Source: Shewanella decolorationis S12 (lineage in GTDB: Bacteria; Pseudomonadota; Gammaproteobacteria; Enterobacterales; Shewanellaceae). Taken from it: a DNA stretch of 64,000 nt. The notes beneath the pieces are model-generated. The model worked only from the letters and a program-made list of their open reading frames with translations. It had not been told where the DNA came from and ran no database searches. This document shows positions 1-9,224 of the stretch, in pieces. The stretch covers positions 495,895 to 559,894 of the forward strand of contig NZ_AXZL01000076.1 in the NCBI RefSeq assembly GCF_000485795.1. The letters are read 5' to 3'. The translations under genes and the position numbers were made by a program. Each line of letters opens with the position of its first letter. The first letter of the stretch is position 1.

Positions 1-129
1 TAGATCAAATGAACTAGGGCAATAGATTGATTAACTTTTTGTTTTTAATGAAATTAAACTTAAAACTGGTGATTATCTCAAACCAAACTAAACTGAATCT
101 TAATTTTTAAAAAATTGATTGGAGGCATT

Positions 130-549
130 ATGTTTAGCATGCTTGTACTGGCAATTGTCGTGCTCGGCTTAGTGTCATTAATGACATTCAAAAATAGCCA
201 TAGCAAACATAAATCATTGGTCAAAGCCACTGGCACAAGTAAACGAGAAAGGCATGCAACTAATACAACTCATCCTTTTCACTGTGTAAGCATTGAAAAT
301 GCAGGAAATTGCTGCGAGCAAGCCGATGCCATTAAAGGAAAACGCTTTCTATCAAAAGAAGCTCCAGAGCTCCCAATGAAAGCATGCTCACAGTCAAACT
401 GTCAGTGCCACTATCAGCATTATGATGATAGACGCCAAGCTGGCAGTGATCGCCGCATAGACTACGGTATGACGAAGGAGCTCTACGGCGCATTTGGTGA
501 ACATAATCGCCGTGAGAGTCCTAAGGGTCGCCGTTCAACGGATCATTAA
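130..549 (+). CDS. hypothetical single-TM protein, Cys-containing
   Basis: Not recognised. The ATG at 130 is preferred because GGAGG lies 4-5 bases upstream; a TTG 15 bases earlier has no such site. The 139-residue product starts with a hydrophobic membrane segment (about residues 2-18). A hydrophilic region follows with several cysteines (one adjacent CC pair, plus CSQSNCQC) and an Arg-rich C-terminus (DDRRQAGSDRRID, RRESPKGRRS). The layout suggests a small inner-membrane-anchored protein with a cytoplasmic tail, and the cysteines could bind a metal. No operon partner is evident; the next gene faces it. Being a real gene is fairly sure; function is unknown. Confidence 0.65.
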   Translation: MFSMLVLAIVVLGLVSLMTFKNSHSKHKSLVKATGTSKRERHATNTTHPFHCVSIENAGNCCEQADAIKGKRFLSKEAPELPMKACSQSNCQCHYQHYDDRRQAGSDRRIDYGMTKELYGAFGEHNRRESPKGRRSTDH

Positions 550-559
550 TAGTGTGTTT

Positions 560-1156
560 TTATTGCGGACGCGTCTCGATAAAAGCAGGTAATTCACGCA
601 TTTCACTGAACCAAATCGCTGTGGCGGGTGCAACTTTACGCCAATCGAGTTCAGGGTGTCTGAAATCCACATAATCTAACAAGCAAATCAAAGCTAATTG
701 TGGTGCTTGAATCGTTGCCTGAGTGATCACACTCTGGTGTTCCATTTGCATCAAACCACGCAGTAAAGCTTGCTCAAAACGCGATGTCCAAAAGGCCGAT
801 CTCACGCCCTCCTCTTCACGCATTTGTTCTTGGCGCAACTTTACCGCGCTGTCGGTTAACCCTTTAATCATCGAGTATTGGCACTGTAATACCCAATTAT
901 CCACTTGGCCGCCGAACATTTGTTGCTCTCCTAATTCGGCGTCTAAATAGCGCATAATCACTTCGCTATCGAAGAGAGGCACACCATCGTTGGTGATTAG
1001 ACATGGGATCTGCCCAAGCGGGTTAACATCAAGTAGCTCAGCGGTGTTTTCCATCGGATTGACTAAGACTTCTTCGATATCCTTAATCCCTAAATAACGG
1101 ATTAACGTGCGAACACAGCGAGCATAGGGTGAAGCGAGAGAGCAGAGCAACTTCAT
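560..1156 (-). CDS. glutathione S-transferase family protein
   Basis: A 198-residue protein with the GST layout: an N-terminal thioredoxin-like domain (about 1-78) containing the glutathione-site stretch NPLGQIPCL and LFDSEVIMRYL, then an all-helical C-terminal domain. The start is the ATG at 1156, which has AAGGA upstream and begins MKLLCSLASPYARCVR as is usual for this family; a longer reading adds seven unlikely residues. Members conjugate glutathione or reduce disulfides in the cytoplasm, but the substrate cannot be deduced. It is convergent with the gene at 130-549 and codirectional with the ferredoxin-NADP reductase upstream. Confidence 0.85.
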   Translation of the reverse strand: MKLLCSLASPYARCVRTLIRYLGIKDIEEVLVNPMENTAELLDVNPLGQIPCLITNDGVPLFDSEVIMRYLDAELGEQQMFGGQVDNWVLQCQYSMIKGLTDSAVKLRQEQMREEEGVRSAFWTSRFEQALLRGLMQMEHQSVITQATIQAPQLALICLLDYVDFRHPELDWRKVAPATAIWFSEMRELPAFIETRPQ

Positions 1157-1220
1157 CAAAAAATCCTTCTTAAACAAAGATATTAAAACAATCTACATAA
1201 TGTTTTTAACACTCAAACGA

Positions 1221-1970
1221 CTACCAATATTTTTCTACGGTTATTTGCCCCGGAGCACGGCGTAAATTTTTCGAGAGCCCCTTGTCAAGCAATGCCGCTT
1301 GGGCGCCACTAATCATCCCCGGATTACCGCAAATCATCACCTGTGAATCCGCCGCACTTAGGGTTAATCCGACTTTCCGCTCGATTTCGCCCGAGACTAA
1401 GCCATCGGGGATACGGCATTGCAATGCATCATCAAGCTTTTCACGGGTGACGGTTAAACACAGGATAAACTGATCTGGATATTGCGCCGCATAGCCCTTT
1501 AATTTATCCAGATAGACCAAGTCTTTAGCTTCGCGCACACCATAGACAAGTACGATCTTCTCAAAACGCTGCCAAGGCTCTGCGGTATCCAGCATGGATA
1601 AGAATGGCCCCACAGCCGTACCCGTGGCTAAAAACCATAAATGCCGACCTTGTAACTCACCTTTTGGGATCTCATCCAAGGTCATAAAGCCGGTGGCTGT
1701 TGGGGTGATGTCGATTTCATCCCCTATGGTAAGATTCTGTAACTGCGGGGATAACAGGCCATCCTCTACGGCGACAGCCAAAATTTCGGCATAGGGCTTA
1801 TCGGGGGAATTTACAAGGGAATAAGCTCTGGCAACACGCTTATCCTCTTGCTGCTGACTTAGTTTAATAAATTGACCGGGAATAAAGGGAGCTAACTCGG
1901 CCGCTATCCGCAGCGAAAATAACTTATCATTCCAATCAATACGTTCAATAACGCGTCCCTTAGTCCACAT
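1221..1970 (-). CDS. fpr: ferredoxin--NADP+ reductase
   Basis: A 249-residue flavoenzyme matching E. coli Fpr in length and order of motifs. The FAD-binding barrel carries RAYSLVNSP (about residues 49-57), and the NADP domain has LATGTAVGPFLSML and the nicotinamide-site CGNPGM. The C-terminus VEKYW matches the typical aromatic tail stacking on FAD. It moves electrons between NADPH and ferredoxin or flavodoxin in the cytoplasm and is a common part of oxidative-stress and Fe-S repair systems. It stands alone, 64 bp upstream of the GST gene. No regulator site was recognised. Confidence 0.93.
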   Translation of the reverse strand: MWTKGRVIERIDWNDKLFSLRIAAELAPFIPGQFIKLSQQQEDKRVARAYSLVNSPDKPYAEILAVAVEDGLLSPQLQNLTIGDEIDITPTATGFMTLDEIPKGELQGRHLWFLATGTAVGPFLSMLDTAEPWQRFEKIVLVYGVREAKDLVYLDKLKGYAAQYPDQFILCLTVTREKLDDALQCRIPDGLVSGEIERKVGLTLSAADSQVMICGNPGMISGAQAALLDKGLSKNLRRAPGQITVEKYW

Positions 1971-2033
1971 AACCCGCCCTCAAGCAAAACGTTAAATAGA
2001 CCCCTAGCATAGACTGTTATCAGCGCAACAAAA

Positions 2034-2053
2034 ACCCCTTATTCAAGGGGCTT
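2034..2053 (-). terminator. rho-independent terminator after the DUF5610-like gene
   Basis: Read on the minus strand, a CCCCTT/AAGGGG stem with a 4-base loop is followed by a T run. It lies just past the stop codon of the gene at 2078-2683. Confidence 0.75.
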
Positions 2054-2077
2054 AAGCGTAAGTAAGAGGAAGGGAAG

Positions 2078-2683
2078 TTAAACGTTAGTCGCTTGAGTCT
2101 CATCCGATTTTTTATTGAAGCTGTCCCTAAAGGCTTGCAATCCTTCTTGCACTAACCCATAGGTTTTATCGACACCATCAGCGATATCTCCCTGCAATAC
2201 TTTAAGGCCAGATAAAATATCTCTCGCCTCCTTAAAACCATTGTCGATCGCACCACCTATGATGCTCATAAAGCTGTCCAGCTGTTCATCCAAACTCATA
2301 TTCGAATTTTGTTGCTGGTGAATGCTAAAAAACTGCGTTGCAAAACTCACAATCCTGTCGGCCGTTGCCTCGGGGGATGTATCGACACCGTTATCATAGG
2401 CGGTTTGAATCGCGTTTTCGCCCATCGAAGGGGCTAGCTCTTTGTTGATCGCTTCGATTGCCGCACGATAAAGCAAGGTCATAGATTGATCACCGGACTT
2501 TAGGCTCACGTCTTCCTGTGCCGATAGAATCGCTTGATTCATTAACTGCTTACTGGTTTGCTGCGCCGTCTGCTTAGAGGTGGCATCCACATTTTTCGTC
2601 TTATCACTATTTGCCGCGTTTTCAGCATATTTATTGTGGGTCGAAGAAGTGCTCTGTACCTGTGCAGGGTTATTGATTTCCAT
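2078..2683 (-). CDS. DUF5610-like cytoplasmic protein
   Basis: A 201-residue hydrophilic protein starting at the ATG at 2683 (MEINNPAQVQSTSST); the longer reading begins without a plausible start. The first 50 residues are Gln/Ser/Thr/Lys rich and look disordered. The rest is helical and includes AIEAINKELAPSMGENAIQ and a stretch on an active or flagellum-like cell-surface theme (DTSPEATADRIVSFATQFF), which resembles DUF5610 proteins. There is no signal peptide or TM segment. Function is unknown. It is single-gene, closed by a terminator at 2034-2053. Confidence 0.65.
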   Translation of the reverse strand: MEINNPAQVQSTSSTHNKYAENAANSDKTKNVDATSKQTAQQTSKQLMNQAILSAQEDVSLKSGDQSMTLLYRAAIEAINKELAPSMGENAIQTAYDNGVDTSPEATADRIVSFATQFFSIHQQQNSNMSLDEQLDSFMSIIGGAIDNGFKEARDILSGLKVLQGDIADGVDKTYGLVQEGLQAFRDSFNKKSDETQATNV

Positions 2684-2871
2684 GATGCTAGTCCACTCAA
2701 CTTGGGGAAACTTAATTATCGACCAAATTTTGAGCAACTTTAGTTAATTTATAAATTGCAGTACCATCATCAACTAACACAATGATGCAAATAGTGAATA
2801 TGCTTGCACCCAAATTTAGATTCACTTTCCGTTTCTTGCTTGCATACGCCAATAATATAAGGATATGACGC

Positions 2872-3465
2872 ATGGCCATCTTTCGTGGTTTCAAGGCATT
2901 AACTCGGCTTCGGCAAACGGAGCGTTCCTATCCCATCAAGCTATTACGACGCTTGCTATTGGGCTTGTTAGTCTTCACAGCCATGGGAGTTAGCCCAGTT
3001 AATCTTGTATGGGCCGAAGGTCGTCTAATTATTCTTGTGCGGCATGCCGAAAAAGCCGATGCCCCAACGGCGGATCCACAACTCTCCCCAGACGGTAACC
3101 AACGGGCTCTCGCACTCGTTAGCGCCTTAACACGTACGCCACTGTCTCAGTTGATTGCCACGCAATATCAAAGAACCCGGCAGACCTTAGAGCCAATGTC
3201 TGCGGAGCGACATTTGCCTATTACTGTCGTCGCCGCCGAAAAACCTCTCGAAGCCCATATTCAACAGATCGTTGAGCAAGTGCATGCGGTTAAAGGTAAT
3301 AGCTTAATCGCGGGTCATTCCAATACTGTGCCACTGATCATTAAAGCTCTCGGAGGTCCAGAGATCCCCAATATTAGTGAAAATGATTACAGTCAGTTGT
3401 TTTTACTCTCGATTAATGATGGACAGCCAGCAAGCTTAATTTCTACCCGCTACGGCAATGAATAA
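2872..3465 (+). CDS. histidine phosphatase family protein (SixA/phosphoglycerate-mutase fold), exported
   Basis: A 197-residue protein with an N-terminal hydrophobic segment (about 25-48, ending VWA) acting as signal peptide or anchor. The mature part starts LIILVRHAEKAD, which contains the catalytic RH of the histidine phosphatase superfamily. Arg in TRQTLEPM and the second catalytic His in AGHSNTVPL follow in the expected order. It probably removes phosphate from a small molecule or protein in the periplasm; substrate unknown. The start has AAGGA at -10. It is 11 bp upstream of the FMN-binding oxidoreductase and likely cotranscribed with it. Confidence 0.8.
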   Translation: MAIFRGFKALTRLRQTERSYPIKLLRRLLLGLLVFTAMGVSPVNLVWAEGRLIILVRHAEKADAPTADPQLSPDGNQRALALVSALTRTPLSQLIATQYQRTRQTLEPMSAERHLPITVVAAEKPLEAHIQQIVEQVHAVKGNSLIAGHSNTVPLIIKALGGPEIPNISENDYSQLFLLSINDGQPASLISTRYGNE

Positions 3466-3476
3466 AGGATAACAAA

Positions 3477-4967
3477 ATGCAAGAACTCAATTGGTTTATG
3501 TGGGGACTCGACCTCTTCTCTGGATTATTCTTGATCATTGTCGGATTTGGCGCCCTAGCCATTGTCTACATGTACTTTGCTGACAAACTGCAAACCAAAC
3601 AGGCTGTACGCCACAACTACCCCGTAATTGGTCGCTTTAGGTATTTATTTGAGAAACAAGGCGAGTTTTTTAGACAGTACTTTTTTGCGCAGGACAGGGA
3701 AGAACTCCCCTTTAACCGCGCAGAACGAAGCTGGGTATATAGAGCAGCTAAAAATGTTGATAGAACCATTGCCTTTGGTTCGACACGCCCGCTGGATAGC
3801 ACGGGCACAATTATGTTTATGAATACCGCCTTTCCCACTCAAGATGAAGACACAACCCCTATTCATCCACTCACCATAGGCCCCGACTGCAAACAGCCCT
3901 ATACCACTAAAGCCATTTGCCATATCTCCGCCATGAGCTTCGGCGCCCTATCGCGCCCCGCTATCACCGCTTTATCCCACGGTGCAGCGCAGGCTGGTTG
4001 TTGGTTAAACACAGGAGAAGGCGGTTTAAGCCCTTATCATTTAAAGGGTGGCTGTGATTTAGTCTTTCAAATCGGCACAGCCAAATATGGTGTTCGTAAT
4101 GAGCATGGTCATTTGGATGATGGCAAACTTAAAGAGATCGCCGCGCACCCTGAAGTGAAAATGTTTGAAATCAAAATGAGCCAAGGGGCCAAACCAGGCA
4201 AGGGGGGTATTTTGCCGGGGGTTAAAGTCACCGAGGAGATCGCCAAAATTCGCGGTATTGCGCAGGGCCATGACTCCATCAGCCCCAATGGTCATATCGA
4301 GTTTAAAAATGTCGGTGATATTCTGGATATGATTGCTAGAGTTCGTGATGTCACGGGCAAACCCACTGGAATCAAAGCGGTACTTGGGGATGTACAATGG
4401 CTCGAAGATTTTTGCGATGAAATTGAACGCCGCGGTGAAGCCTCTGCACCCGACTTTTTTACCTTAGACAGTGCCGACGGCGGCACCGGCGCGGCCCCTC
4501 AACCCTTAATGGATTATGTGGGTCTGCCACTCAAAGAAAGCCTGCCCATATTGGTCAATATCTTAATTCAGCGTGGATTACGTAAGCGCATAAAAGTCAT
4601 TGCCTCAGGCAAACTCATAGTGCCATCGAGGGTGGCTTGGGCACTCGCCTTAGGCGCCGACTTTATCGCCTCAGCCCGCGGCAATATGTTTGCCCTAGGA
4701 TGTATTCAAGCATTGCAATGCAACAAAGATACCTGCCCGACAGGCATCACGACCCATAATAAGAAACTGCAGCAAGGTCTTGATCCTAGAGATAAATCAA
4801 CGCGTGTCGCCAACTATAACCATAATCTGCACCACGATTTAGCCCTGATCGCCCACTCCTGTGGCGTTAAAGAGCCAAGGCAACTCAGGCCGTCACATGT
4901 GAGGATTGTACTCGAGAGTGGCTTGTCGGTTTCACTGGATAAATACTATTCCCATATCAATCAATAG
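3477..4967 (+). CDS. FMN-binding glutamate synthase family protein
   Basis: A 496-residue protein corresponding to the FMN-binding synthase domain of GltB without the glutaminase domain. A membrane segment lies at about residues 12-34. The core holds AMSFGALSRPAI, GEGGLSPYH, the SQGAKPGKGG loop, DSADGGTGAAPQP and the three cysteines of the 3Fe-4S motif (C-x5-C-x4-C, in GCIQALQCNKDTCPTG), so flavin and cluster binding are expected. It is probably membrane-anchored; whether it makes glutamate is unknown because no ammonia-producing domain is present. It follows the SixA-like gene by 11 bp. Confidence 0.88.
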   Translation: MQELNWFMWGLDLFSGLFLIIVGFGALAIVYMYFADKLQTKQAVRHNYPVIGRFRYLFEKQGEFFRQYFFAQDREELPFNRAERSWVYRAAKNVDRTIAFGSTRPLDSTGTIMFMNTAFPTQDEDTTPIHPLTIGPDCKQPYTTKAICHISAMSFGALSRPAITALSHGAAQAGCWLNTGEGGLSPYHLKGGCDLVFQIGTAKYGVRNEHGHLDDGKLKEIAAHPEVKMFEIKMSQGAKPGKGGILPGVKVTEEIAKIRGIAQGHDSISPNGHIEFKNVGDILDMIARVRDVTGKPTGIKAVLGDVQWLEDFCDEIERRGEASAPDFFTLDSADGGTGAAPQPLMDYVGLPLKESLPILVNILIQRGLRKRIKVIASGKLIVPSRVAWALALGADFIASARGNMFALGCIQALQCNKDTCPTGITTHNKKLQQGLDPRDKSTRVANYNHNLHHDLALIAHSCGVKEPRQLRPSHVRIVLESGLSVSLDKYYSHINQ

Positions 4968-5114
4968 GTAACTTGCTTTAGTGTGCAAAATGTGCGACTT
5001 TCGTCTAATGTTAATTTAGCAAAAGGTAATTTGAACGCGTATCACAAAAGGGGTAAAATCCGTGATGCGTGCGTTAAATTGAACCACATTTTTATTTTAA
5101 GTTAAGGAAACACT

Positions 5115-5321
5115 GTGAAAGCAAGCTTTGTAAGCCAAATGCCAGCCAGTAAAACTGCCAGCACAAGCTGTAAGAGCTGTAATCGCTTGACGGAGATCGA
5201 AGGCGAATTAGTGTGTTTTCGTGAAGGCCAGGTCATTCGGCTCACGCGGATTGAGGAATCAACCAGTAAATTCAATCTGTTATGTGAAGGTTGGAAGGCT
5301 GGAAAAATAAAGGGAATATAA
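5115..5321 (+). CDS. small Cys-containing hypothetical protein
   Basis: A 68-residue product starting at GTG with AAGGA 6 bases upstream. It has CKSC near residue 20 and two further cysteines (VCF, LLC), a spacing that could bind a metal ion. It is not recognised as a named family. A terminator hairpin overlaps the stop codon, which supports a genuine single-gene unit. Confidence 0.6.
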   Translation: MKASFVSQMPASKTASTSCKSCNRLTEIEGELVCFREGQVIRLTRIEESTSKFNLLCEGWKAGKIKGI

Positions 5322-5335
5322 TTCTTATATTCCCT
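5311..5335 (+). terminator. terminator of the 68-aa gene
   Basis: GGGAATATA / TATATTCCC stem with a 5-base loop, overlapping the TAA of the gene at 5115-5321 and followed by a weak T-rich tail. Confidence 0.6.
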
Positions 5336-5354
5336 ATTTCATTTATACCATCTG

Positions 5355-5612
5355 TTAATTAATAGCACGTACATCCGAGCTGTATTCATTTGTTGTACGG
5401 ATTATCCCTGCTAGTTCAAGTTGTTGATTCAATTTAGCCAGCGTTAAACGTCTTGTGGTTACTTTAAGACCCGCATTTAACTCTGCATGAATGCGTTGTA
5501 GCGAATCATAATCCACACCGCGCTTTTTAAGGGTTGCCATAATCGCAAACCAGTCTGTGCTCACTTTCTCTTCTCTGCCTTCAATATTGACTCTTAATGC
5601 CATATTTTCCAT
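5355..5612 (-). CDS. small hypothetical protein
   Basis: An 85-residue protein, MENMALRVNIEGREEKVS onward. The ATG at 5612 is preferred because AGAGG lies about 8 bases upstream; an ATG nine bases further in is possible. It is charged, helical and soluble, with one Lys/Arg-rich stretch (TTRRLTLAKLNQQLELAG) that could be a winged-helix-like segment. Not recognised. It lies 74 bp from the ABC exporter gene upstream, with the same orientation as that gene. Confidence 0.6.
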   Translation of the reverse strand: MENMALRVNIEGREEKVSTDWFAIMATLKKRGVDYDSLQRIHAELNAGLKVTTRRLTLAKLNQQLELAGIIRTTNEYSSDVRAIN

Positions 5613-5694
5613 GCCAAGCACCTCTTATCGTTATTTGCTTGGATTCGAGTATAGAGAGCCGAACCTGAATAAAAACTGAATTGTTCCAACGCTG

Positions 5695-7491
5695 TTACAC
5701 TTCTACTAAAAGCTGTTTTTGCTCATTTTGTATGCGCCACAACTTAGCGTAGAGACCATCCTGAGCCAGTAAAGATTGATGATTCCCCTGCTCGACAATT
5801 TCTCCTTGGCTTAACACCACAATTTGATCGGCGTCGACAATGGTCGATAACCGATGCGCCACCACTAAGCTGGTATGCCCTTTGGCGACCTCGCGCAGTG
5901 CCGACAGAATCGCTTGCTCCGAGCGGCTATCAAGGGAAGATGTAGCCTCATCAAACACTAACACCGGAGAGCCTTTTAAGATCGCCCGCGCAATAGCCAC
6001 CCGCTGTTTCTCGCCACCCGAGAGCTTTAACCCCCGCTCACCCACTTTGGTATCCCAACCTTGGGAGAGTGATGCGATAAAGTGCTCTAAATGTGCGAGT
6101 TTGATGGCATGGCGCACTTCCTCATCCGTCGCTTCGGGGCGGCCATAACGAATGTTCTCCACTAAGGAATCATTAAATAACACAGTATCCTGCGGCACTA
6201 TGGCAATGGCGCGGCGCAGTGCATCCTGGGTTAATTGGCGAATATCCTGCCCATCAATCAAAATGCGCCCTTGCTCGACATCGTAAAAACGGAACAGCAG
6301 CTTGATAAGCGTAGATTTACCCGCGCCACTATCCCCAACCACCGCAACCTTTTTCCCCGCTGCGACCTTAAAGCTGACGTTGCGCAGTATGGGTCTGTCA
6401 TCGTAGCTAAAACTCACATTCTCAAAACTAAGCTCACCCCGCTTAGGTTCAAAATCTAGTGCGTCGGGTTTATCGACGATGCTCGGGTGCTTATCGAGTA
6501 AGCTAAACATCCGCTCAATATTAGCCAAAGCTCCACGGATTTCACGGTAGACAAATCCCAAGAAGTTCAGCGGCATAAAGAGCTGCATCATAAAAGCATT
6601 AATCAGTACAAAGTCACCTAAGGTCATCTCATTATTGGTCACTTTATATGCCGCTAAAGCCATCATCGCCGTCATTGCTAAGGCAATAATCAGCGCCTGC
6701 CCACCGTTGAGGGCAAACAGCGATAAACGATTTTTACGTTTAGCCACTTCCCATTGATCTAAGGCTTGGTCATATCGTTCCGATTCGTATTTCTCATTGT
6801 TGAAATATTTTACGGTCTCATAGTTGAGCAGGCTGTCGATAGCGCGGGTATTGGAAAGGGAGTCAGCCTTGGCTGCATCGCGAACATATTCGGTGCGCCA
6901 CTCTGTTGCCACTACCGAAAACCAAATGTAAGCCAACACTGAGGTCAACGTAATTGCTGCGAAGGCAAACCCATAATTAAAAAAGAAAATGCCAATGACC
7001 ATGGCGATTTCAAGCAGGGTCGGCACTATGTTAAACACCATAAAGCGCATCAAGAAACTCACACCACTGGTGCCACGTTCAATGTCTCGCGATAAACCGC
7101 CCGTACGCCGCTCTAAGTGAAAATCCAAATCGAGTCGATGTAAATGATCAAACACCGCCAAGCCCAAACGGCGAATAGCCCGCTCAGTGACACGACCAAA
7201 TAGGGTGTCACGGATTTCTCCCGTAATGGCGGTTAACAGTCGCACCGCACCATAGGCCAATACCAAGCCAATAGGCACACTCAAGGCCTGCGCGGTTTTA
7301 TTAACATCTAAAGTATCGACTAAATCTTTAAGAATAAAAGGTAAACCGACACTGGCAAGCTTAGCAACGATAAGGCAAGACATGGCCAATGCCACTCGTC
7401 CCTTGTATTCAAGCAAATAGGGCCAAAGTAATTTAACCACATGCCAATTAAGCTTATCGATGGGACCTTCAAAATACAGTGTTGGGCGCAT
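5695..7491 (-). CDS. ATM1-type ABC exporter, fused membrane and ATPase domains
   Basis: A 598-residue half-transporter: a six-helix ABC exporter membrane domain (about 25-330) fused to an ATPase domain. Walker A (VGDSGAGKSTLIKLL), signature (LSGGEKQRVAIARA), Walker B (VLVFDEATSSLD) and H-loop (VVAHRLSTI) are all intact. The YFNNEKYE motif and RGTSGVSFLMRF are typical of the ATM1/HMT1 branch, which exports glutathione-linked or metal-thiol compounds. The protein would act as a homodimer in the inner membrane. It is a single gene; substrate specificity is inferred from family only. Confidence 0.88.
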   Translation of the reverse strand: MRPTLYFEGPIDKLNWHVVKLLWPYLLEYKGRVALAMSCLIVAKLASVGLPFILKDLVDTLDVNKTAQALSVPIGLVLAYGAVRLLTAITGEIRDTLFGRVTERAIRRLGLAVFDHLHRLDLDFHLERRTGGLSRDIERGTSGVSFLMRFMVFNIVPTLLEIAMVIGIFFFNYGFAFAAITLTSVLAYIWFSVVATEWRTEYVRDAAKADSLSNTRAIDSLLNYETVKYFNNEKYESERYDQALDQWEVAKRKNRLSLFALNGGQALIIALAMTAMMALAAYKVTNNEMTLGDFVLINAFMMQLFMPLNFLGFVYREIRGALANIERMFSLLDKHPSIVDKPDALDFEPKRGELSFENVSFSYDDRPILRNVSFKVAAGKKVAVVGDSGAGKSTLIKLLFRFYDVEQGRILIDGQDIRQLTQDALRRAIAIVPQDTVLFNDSLVENIRYGRPEATDEEVRHAIKLAHLEHFIASLSQGWDTKVGERGLKLSGGEKQRVAIARAILKGSPVLVFDEATSSLDSRSEQAILSALREVAKGHTSLVVAHRLSTIVDADQIVVLSQGEIVEQGNHQSLLAQDGLYAKLWRIQNEQKQLLVEV

Positions 7492-7938
7492 ATATCTAAA
7501 CCTTTTCCTGAGTCAGTCAATTGTAACAGCATGGCGAACACTAAGGTGCAATCAAACAGAGAAAGTTTGAATAAAATCAATCAGATTTTTCTGACAGACA
7601 AACAGCATTAACCTTGGCAAAATTCATCAAACTTATCGATATCAAATTGTCACACTTACGACTTACGCTTGAATGGCTCGCTAAGGACTTATTAAAGATA
7701 AGAAATGCCGTGGTAACTGGGTTTTATCCGGATATCACTCGCTAAAATAGGCAGCGATTACATGGGTTCGACTGTTGATTATTTTGTCGATTTTACCCAA
7801 AATGCCGTATGGAACTCAGTTCGCTAGCAGCAGGATTTGCAAACTTCTGGCCGCAGTCGCGAGAGTGGAAATTAGCTCCATACTCCTTCTGCAATAACAC
7901 TAAGATAACTCTAATAAATTAAGATCGAAGGATGCTTT
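7492..7938. other. intergenic region, no gene supported
   Basis: About 450 bp between the divergent ABC exporter gene and the 58-aa gene. It must hold both promoters. Short open frames of 20-37 codons occur (for example from 7761) but none has a good ribosome-binding site, so none is called. Confidence 0.5.
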
Positions 7939-8115
7939 ATGTTGGATTCAGCTAAAGTTCAATACCCGCCATTACCACTTATCCAAACTTGGGTGTGGAT
8001 GATGATTGAATCGGGGAATCCTGAAATTCAGGATAAAGGTAGAAACAACCTGATCTCCGCCTTTGGTAGCTTAGCCAAAGCTAACGAATATTTAGCAGAA
8101 ATGAGCAAAAAATAA
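7939..8115 (+). CDS. 58-aa hypothetical protein
   Basis: A short gene encoding MLDSAKVQYPPLPLIQTW and ending EYLAEMSKK. GAAGGA sits 6 bases before the ATG and a strong terminator follows the double stop, so expression is likely. The protein is soluble, with an aromatic patch (QTWVWMMI) and a helical C-terminal half. It is not recognised; the phasin-like flavour of the C-terminus is too weak to name. It stands alone between two oppositely oriented genes. Confidence 0.7.
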   Translation: MLDSAKVQYPPLPLIQTWVWMMIESGNPEIQDKGRNNLISAFGSLAKANEYLAEMSKK

Positions 8116-8118
8116 TAA

Positions 8119-8152
8119 AAACAAAGGCGCCGGGATAGCGCCTTTGTTTTTG
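8119..8152. terminator. bidirectional terminator between the 58-aa gene and aroG
   Basis: Stem AAACAAAGGCGC / GCGCCTTTGTTT with a 7-base loop, with A-rich and T-rich flanks so that it can serve both converging genes. Confidence 0.85.
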
Positions 8153-8165
8153 ATCTTAAACCCGA

Positions 8166-9224
8166 TTAAGCCCGCTGACGACGCTCAATAACACTTTGAT
8201 TTAGCACTGAGAGCAAACGTTCTGTATCGTCCCAACCAATACAAGCATCCGTGATACTCTGACCATAGCATAGTGCTTGGCCTTCAATCAGATCTTGACG
8301 TCCTTCCACTAAGTGGCTTTCAACCATCACACCGAAAATCGCCTTATTACCCGATGCGACTTGCTCAGCAACATCGTTGGCAACCTCCATTTGGCGTTGA
8401 TACTGTTTGCTACTGTTGGCATGGCTAAAATCGATCATGATATTGTCGACCAACTTCGCCTTTTTTAACTGCTCGCTAATTTGCGCCACATGGGCTGCGC
8501 TGTAATTAGGCTCACGGCCACCACGCAAAATGATATGGCAATCCGGATTACCTTTAGTCGACACAATCGCCGAATGGCCAAATTTGGTCACAGATAAGAA
8601 GTGGTGCGGCGCATTTGCGGCACCAATGGCATCAATCGCCACCTTAATCGTGCCATCGGTGCCATTTTTAAAGCCGACAGGACAAGATAGCCCCGAGGCC
8701 AACTCACGGTGCACTTGGGATTCTGTGGTGCGCGCACCAATGGCGCCCCAGCACATCATATCCGCCACATATTGCGGGGTAATCATGTCAAGAAACTCAC
8801 CCGCAGTTGGCATGCCGGAGTCATTCAAATCAACCAAGAGTTTACGCGCGGTACGCAAACCATCGTTCAGTTTGAAACTGTTATCCATATAAGGATCGTT
8901 AATGAGTCCCTTCCAACCCACTGTGGTACGCGGTTTCTCAAAATAAACACGCATCACCACCTCAAGCTGATCTTGATAACGTTCCCGGAGCGCAACCAAT
9001 CGCTGGCCATATTCCAATGCGGCCTTAGGATCATGAATTGAGCAAGGACCAATAACCACTAACAAGCGATCATCTTGGCGAGCGAGAATGTTATGGATGC
9101 TTTGACGGGCGTTAAACACAGTTGCAGCAGCGTTTTCGGAAGCAGGAAATCGTTCTAGAATCGCAATCGGTGGAAGTAACTCTTTGACTTCATTAATGCG
9201 AACGTCATCATTTTGGTAATACAT
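8166..9224 (-). CDS. aroG: 3-deoxy-7-phosphoheptulonate synthase, AroG type
   Basis: A 352-residue class I DAHP synthase that condenses phosphoenolpyruvate and erythrose 4-phosphate, the first step of aromatic amino acid synthesis. It follows E. coli AroG closely from the N-terminus (MYYQNDDVRINEVKELLPP), with VIGPCSIHDP, the RVYFEKPRTTVGWKG substrate loop, GARTTESQVHRELASG, HIILRGG and DFSHANSSKQ containing metal and substrate ligands. The N-terminal feedback-site region is retained. Which aromatic amino acid inhibits it cannot be decided from sequence, though similarity favours the Phe-sensitive form. GGAG precedes the ATG. Confidence 0.93.
   Translation of the reverse strand: MYYQNDDVRINEVKELLPPIAILERFPASENAAATVFNARQSIHNILARQDDRLLVVIGPCSIHDPKAALEYGQRLVALRERYQDQLEVVMRVYFEKPRTTVGWKGLINDPYMDNSFKLNDGLRTARKLLVDLNDSGMPTAGEFLDMITPQYVADMMCWGAIGARTTESQVHRELASGLSCPVGFKNGTDGTIKVAIDAIGAANAPHHFLSVTKFGHSAIVSTKGNPDCHIILRGGREPNYSAAHVAQISEQLKKAKLVDNIMIDFSHANSSKQYQRQMEVANDVAEQVASGNKAIFGVMVESHLVEGRQDLIEGQALCYGQSITDACIGWDDTERLLSVLNQSVIERRQRA

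Noticed and set aside
5840..6148. Plus-strand ORFs of 100-290 codons inside ABC, amtB and other minus-strand genes
   Set aside because: They mirror strongly conserved proteins on the opposite strand and show no independent start signals.
7761..7826. 21-codon ORF starting MGSTVDYFVDF
   Set aside because: Too short and lacks a convincing ribosome site.
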